Origin: Priapulus caudatus | Taxonomy: Eukaryota; Priapulida; Priapulimorpha; Priapulimorphida; Priapulidae | Direction of reading: 5' to 3' | NCBI RefSeq assembly: GCF_000485595.1 | Contig: NW_014577116.1 | Location: 602,160 to 647,004, forward strand | Length of the DNA: 44,845 nt | Part shown: one piece after another, positions 43,592 to 44,845 of the stretch | How positions within the stretch are numbered: position 1 is the stretch's first letter | Layout: each line of letters starts with the position of its first letter | Notes under the pieces: model-generated | What the model saw: only the letters and a program-made list of their open reading frames with translations | Told to the model about the DNA's origin: nothing | The model's database searches: none | Made by a program: the position numbers and the translations under genes

Positions 43592-44845
43592 GATACGATG
43601 CAGGCACGATGCACTGGAAGTCAATTCACATAGAGTAGATATGCTCGATTTTTGTCAACTATTTCGCTCTCTGTTTGCCTTCCACACTATCATATTATCA
43701 TTCAACTTGGATTGTGCGCATTTGATAAATGAGCAGTTTCGATTAAGATATATATGTGTTTAACATACATGTCAGATAGTTCTCTTTTCAATAGATGCAC
43801 ATTGTTGGGAAATTATTGTTCTCTTTACCATAGCAAGCCCACGTCATTTTGGTTCCATTAGCATAAGCAACATCACTTAAATTATAATGTTGGAATCATG
43901 TTAGTATCAGTGATTATGCTGTACATATGAAGTTAGTTAACTGAGTGTCAATCTTGCAAGTATTCACTGAGCGCTTTGATTTGCACTTTTGTAAATTTTG
44001 TTTTTTCTTAATGAACAAAGATGTGGTTACAATCATTCCAATAGCTGCTAGATTTTTGGAACAGGCACATGTACAACTGTCAATAATATAATATAATAAA
44101 ACTTTGTCAATTGTATAAAAATATTATTTTTTGATACCTTCGAAATATTGTTACAAACACATACTCCTATTCAAATATTTCCGAAGTATTGTTACAAAAA
44201 TAAAACACGAATCTCATCCTATGGCACTTATTACAAATGGCTAGAACCTGATTTGTTGGCAGAGGCATTTGGATACACTTTGGTATGCAATTTCATATTA
44301 GTCAGTGAAGCATGGATTCAACATCTTTCTCTGATAATCTCGCCTGTAACCGCTGTAGTTCTGCTTGCAAACTGGAAAAAAACAAGGCCATTTCATAATT
44401 CGTCATGCAGAATCAATAAAGTATGAACATTAATACAATGGATAAAATCACGTCTAGACTCTATCTCTTGGGAGTTCACACTTGAGTGATAGTATGTACA
44501 CATATATACACATCTGTACGTGTGTGCGTGCGTGTGTGTAAGTATATGAATGTATGTGAATGAATGTTGTATGTATGTGTAAGTATATGAATACCTGAAT
44601 ATGAGAAGGGGCCAAGTCCGCAACATAGTGTTTTGAGAAAATGTAAAAAAACATGATGTAAATTTGGTTGAAGGTTTATGCTCCGTAAATCGTATAATTT
44701 CTGTGGCATTCTGTATTGTCAGTGTGTTACAGTCATGTAGCTTATGCCACTGCCAGTGGCCACTGCCAGTGCATGTGGTGCTAATAGTACTGTGTAGTTT
44801 TTGCTAGCGTTAATTAGTTACAGGTGGCAGCTCTCTATTTCAGCC
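43592..44845. other. POLR2C 3' UTR and downstream DNA, no gene seen
   Basis: AT-rich sequence follows the POLR2C stop. A GTGTGTGCGTGCGTGTGTG and TATGAATGTATG microsatellite zone lies at about 44510-44595, and a small palindrome (CACTGCCAGTGGCCACTGCCAGTG) at about 44750-44775. I found no exon of a further gene. Confidence 0.6.
44095..44100 (+). terminator. Candidate polyadenylation signal for POLR2C
   Basis: AATAAA, about 504 bp after the stop, in an ATAATATAATAATAAA context followed by a T-rich stretch. Position-based call. Confidence 0.5.

Noticed and set aside
43356-43763. 135-codon + strand open frame
   Set aside because: It overlaps the last POLR2C exon in another frame; the exon frame matches RPB3 and ends at the TAG at 43589-43591.
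1-44845. CRISPR array, tRNA or rRNA genes, intact transposase
   Set aside because: None seen: no regularly spaced direct repeats with unique spacers, no tRNA-like A/B box with cloverleaf, and no transposase or reverse-transcriptase motifs in any frame I read.

Overview
The window is a stretch of a eukaryotic, almost certainly metazoan, nuclear genome. Coding exons are short (50-210 bp) with GT-AG introns, introns and spacers are AT-rich, and the repeats are of the kind common in marine invertebrates. I cannot name the species; a marine invertebrate such as a sponge, cnidarian or mollusc is inference only. Three conserved housekeeping genes were reconstructed exon by exon, with every junction checked for frame and splice dinucleotides. 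None of them is visible as one long open reading frame.

Layout. (1) 1-28657, + strand: ATP-dependent 6-phosphofructokinase, 5'-truncated. The first coding exon(s), about 29 residues, lie left of the window. Twenty distinct exons give 762 visible residues and the usual eukaryotic two-half architecture: a catalytic N half at 2189-10023, a linker at 11416-12141, and a regulatory C half at 17917-28657. Two linker exons occur twice, on either side of a 10-N assembly gap. This looks like a false haplotype duplication, not biology. (2) 28658-31323: 3' UTR and intergenic DNA between convergent genes. (3) 31324-37812, - strand: EXOSC6 (MTR3, RNA exosome ring subunit), complete, 9 exons, 278 aa. (4) 37813-38057: a 245-bp head-to-head spacer, probably a bidirectional promoter, with a 28-bp perfect palindrome. 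(5) 38058-43591, + strand: POLR2C (RPB3, RNA polymerase II subunit 3), complete, 7 exons, 276 aa. (6) 43592-44845: 3' UTR and downstream DNA with no gene seen.

The introns are packed with non-autonomous foldback (MITE-like) elements. Several are intact enough to read terminal inverted repeats and probable target-site duplications: 752-1207, 38326-39089 and 42387-43085. Others are 10118-11168, 13344-13795, 36828-37419 with a short relative at 39637-39690, and 40210-40419. A tiny palindrome family with ATCAGGAG ends recurs in the phosphofructokinase introns. A longer interspersed repeat bounded by two 15-bp palindromes occurs three times, and one copy has a telomere-like CCCTAA array exactly where the other two have a short palindrome.

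Functionally, EXOSC6 (RNA decay and processing) and POLR2C (mRNA synthesis) share a promoter region, which could co-express them. The phosphofructokinase gene (glycolysis) is a convergent neighbour with no evident functional link. I found no CRISPR array, no tRNA or rRNA gene, no intact transposase, and no convincing new multi-gene system. The most unusual material is the repeat biology.
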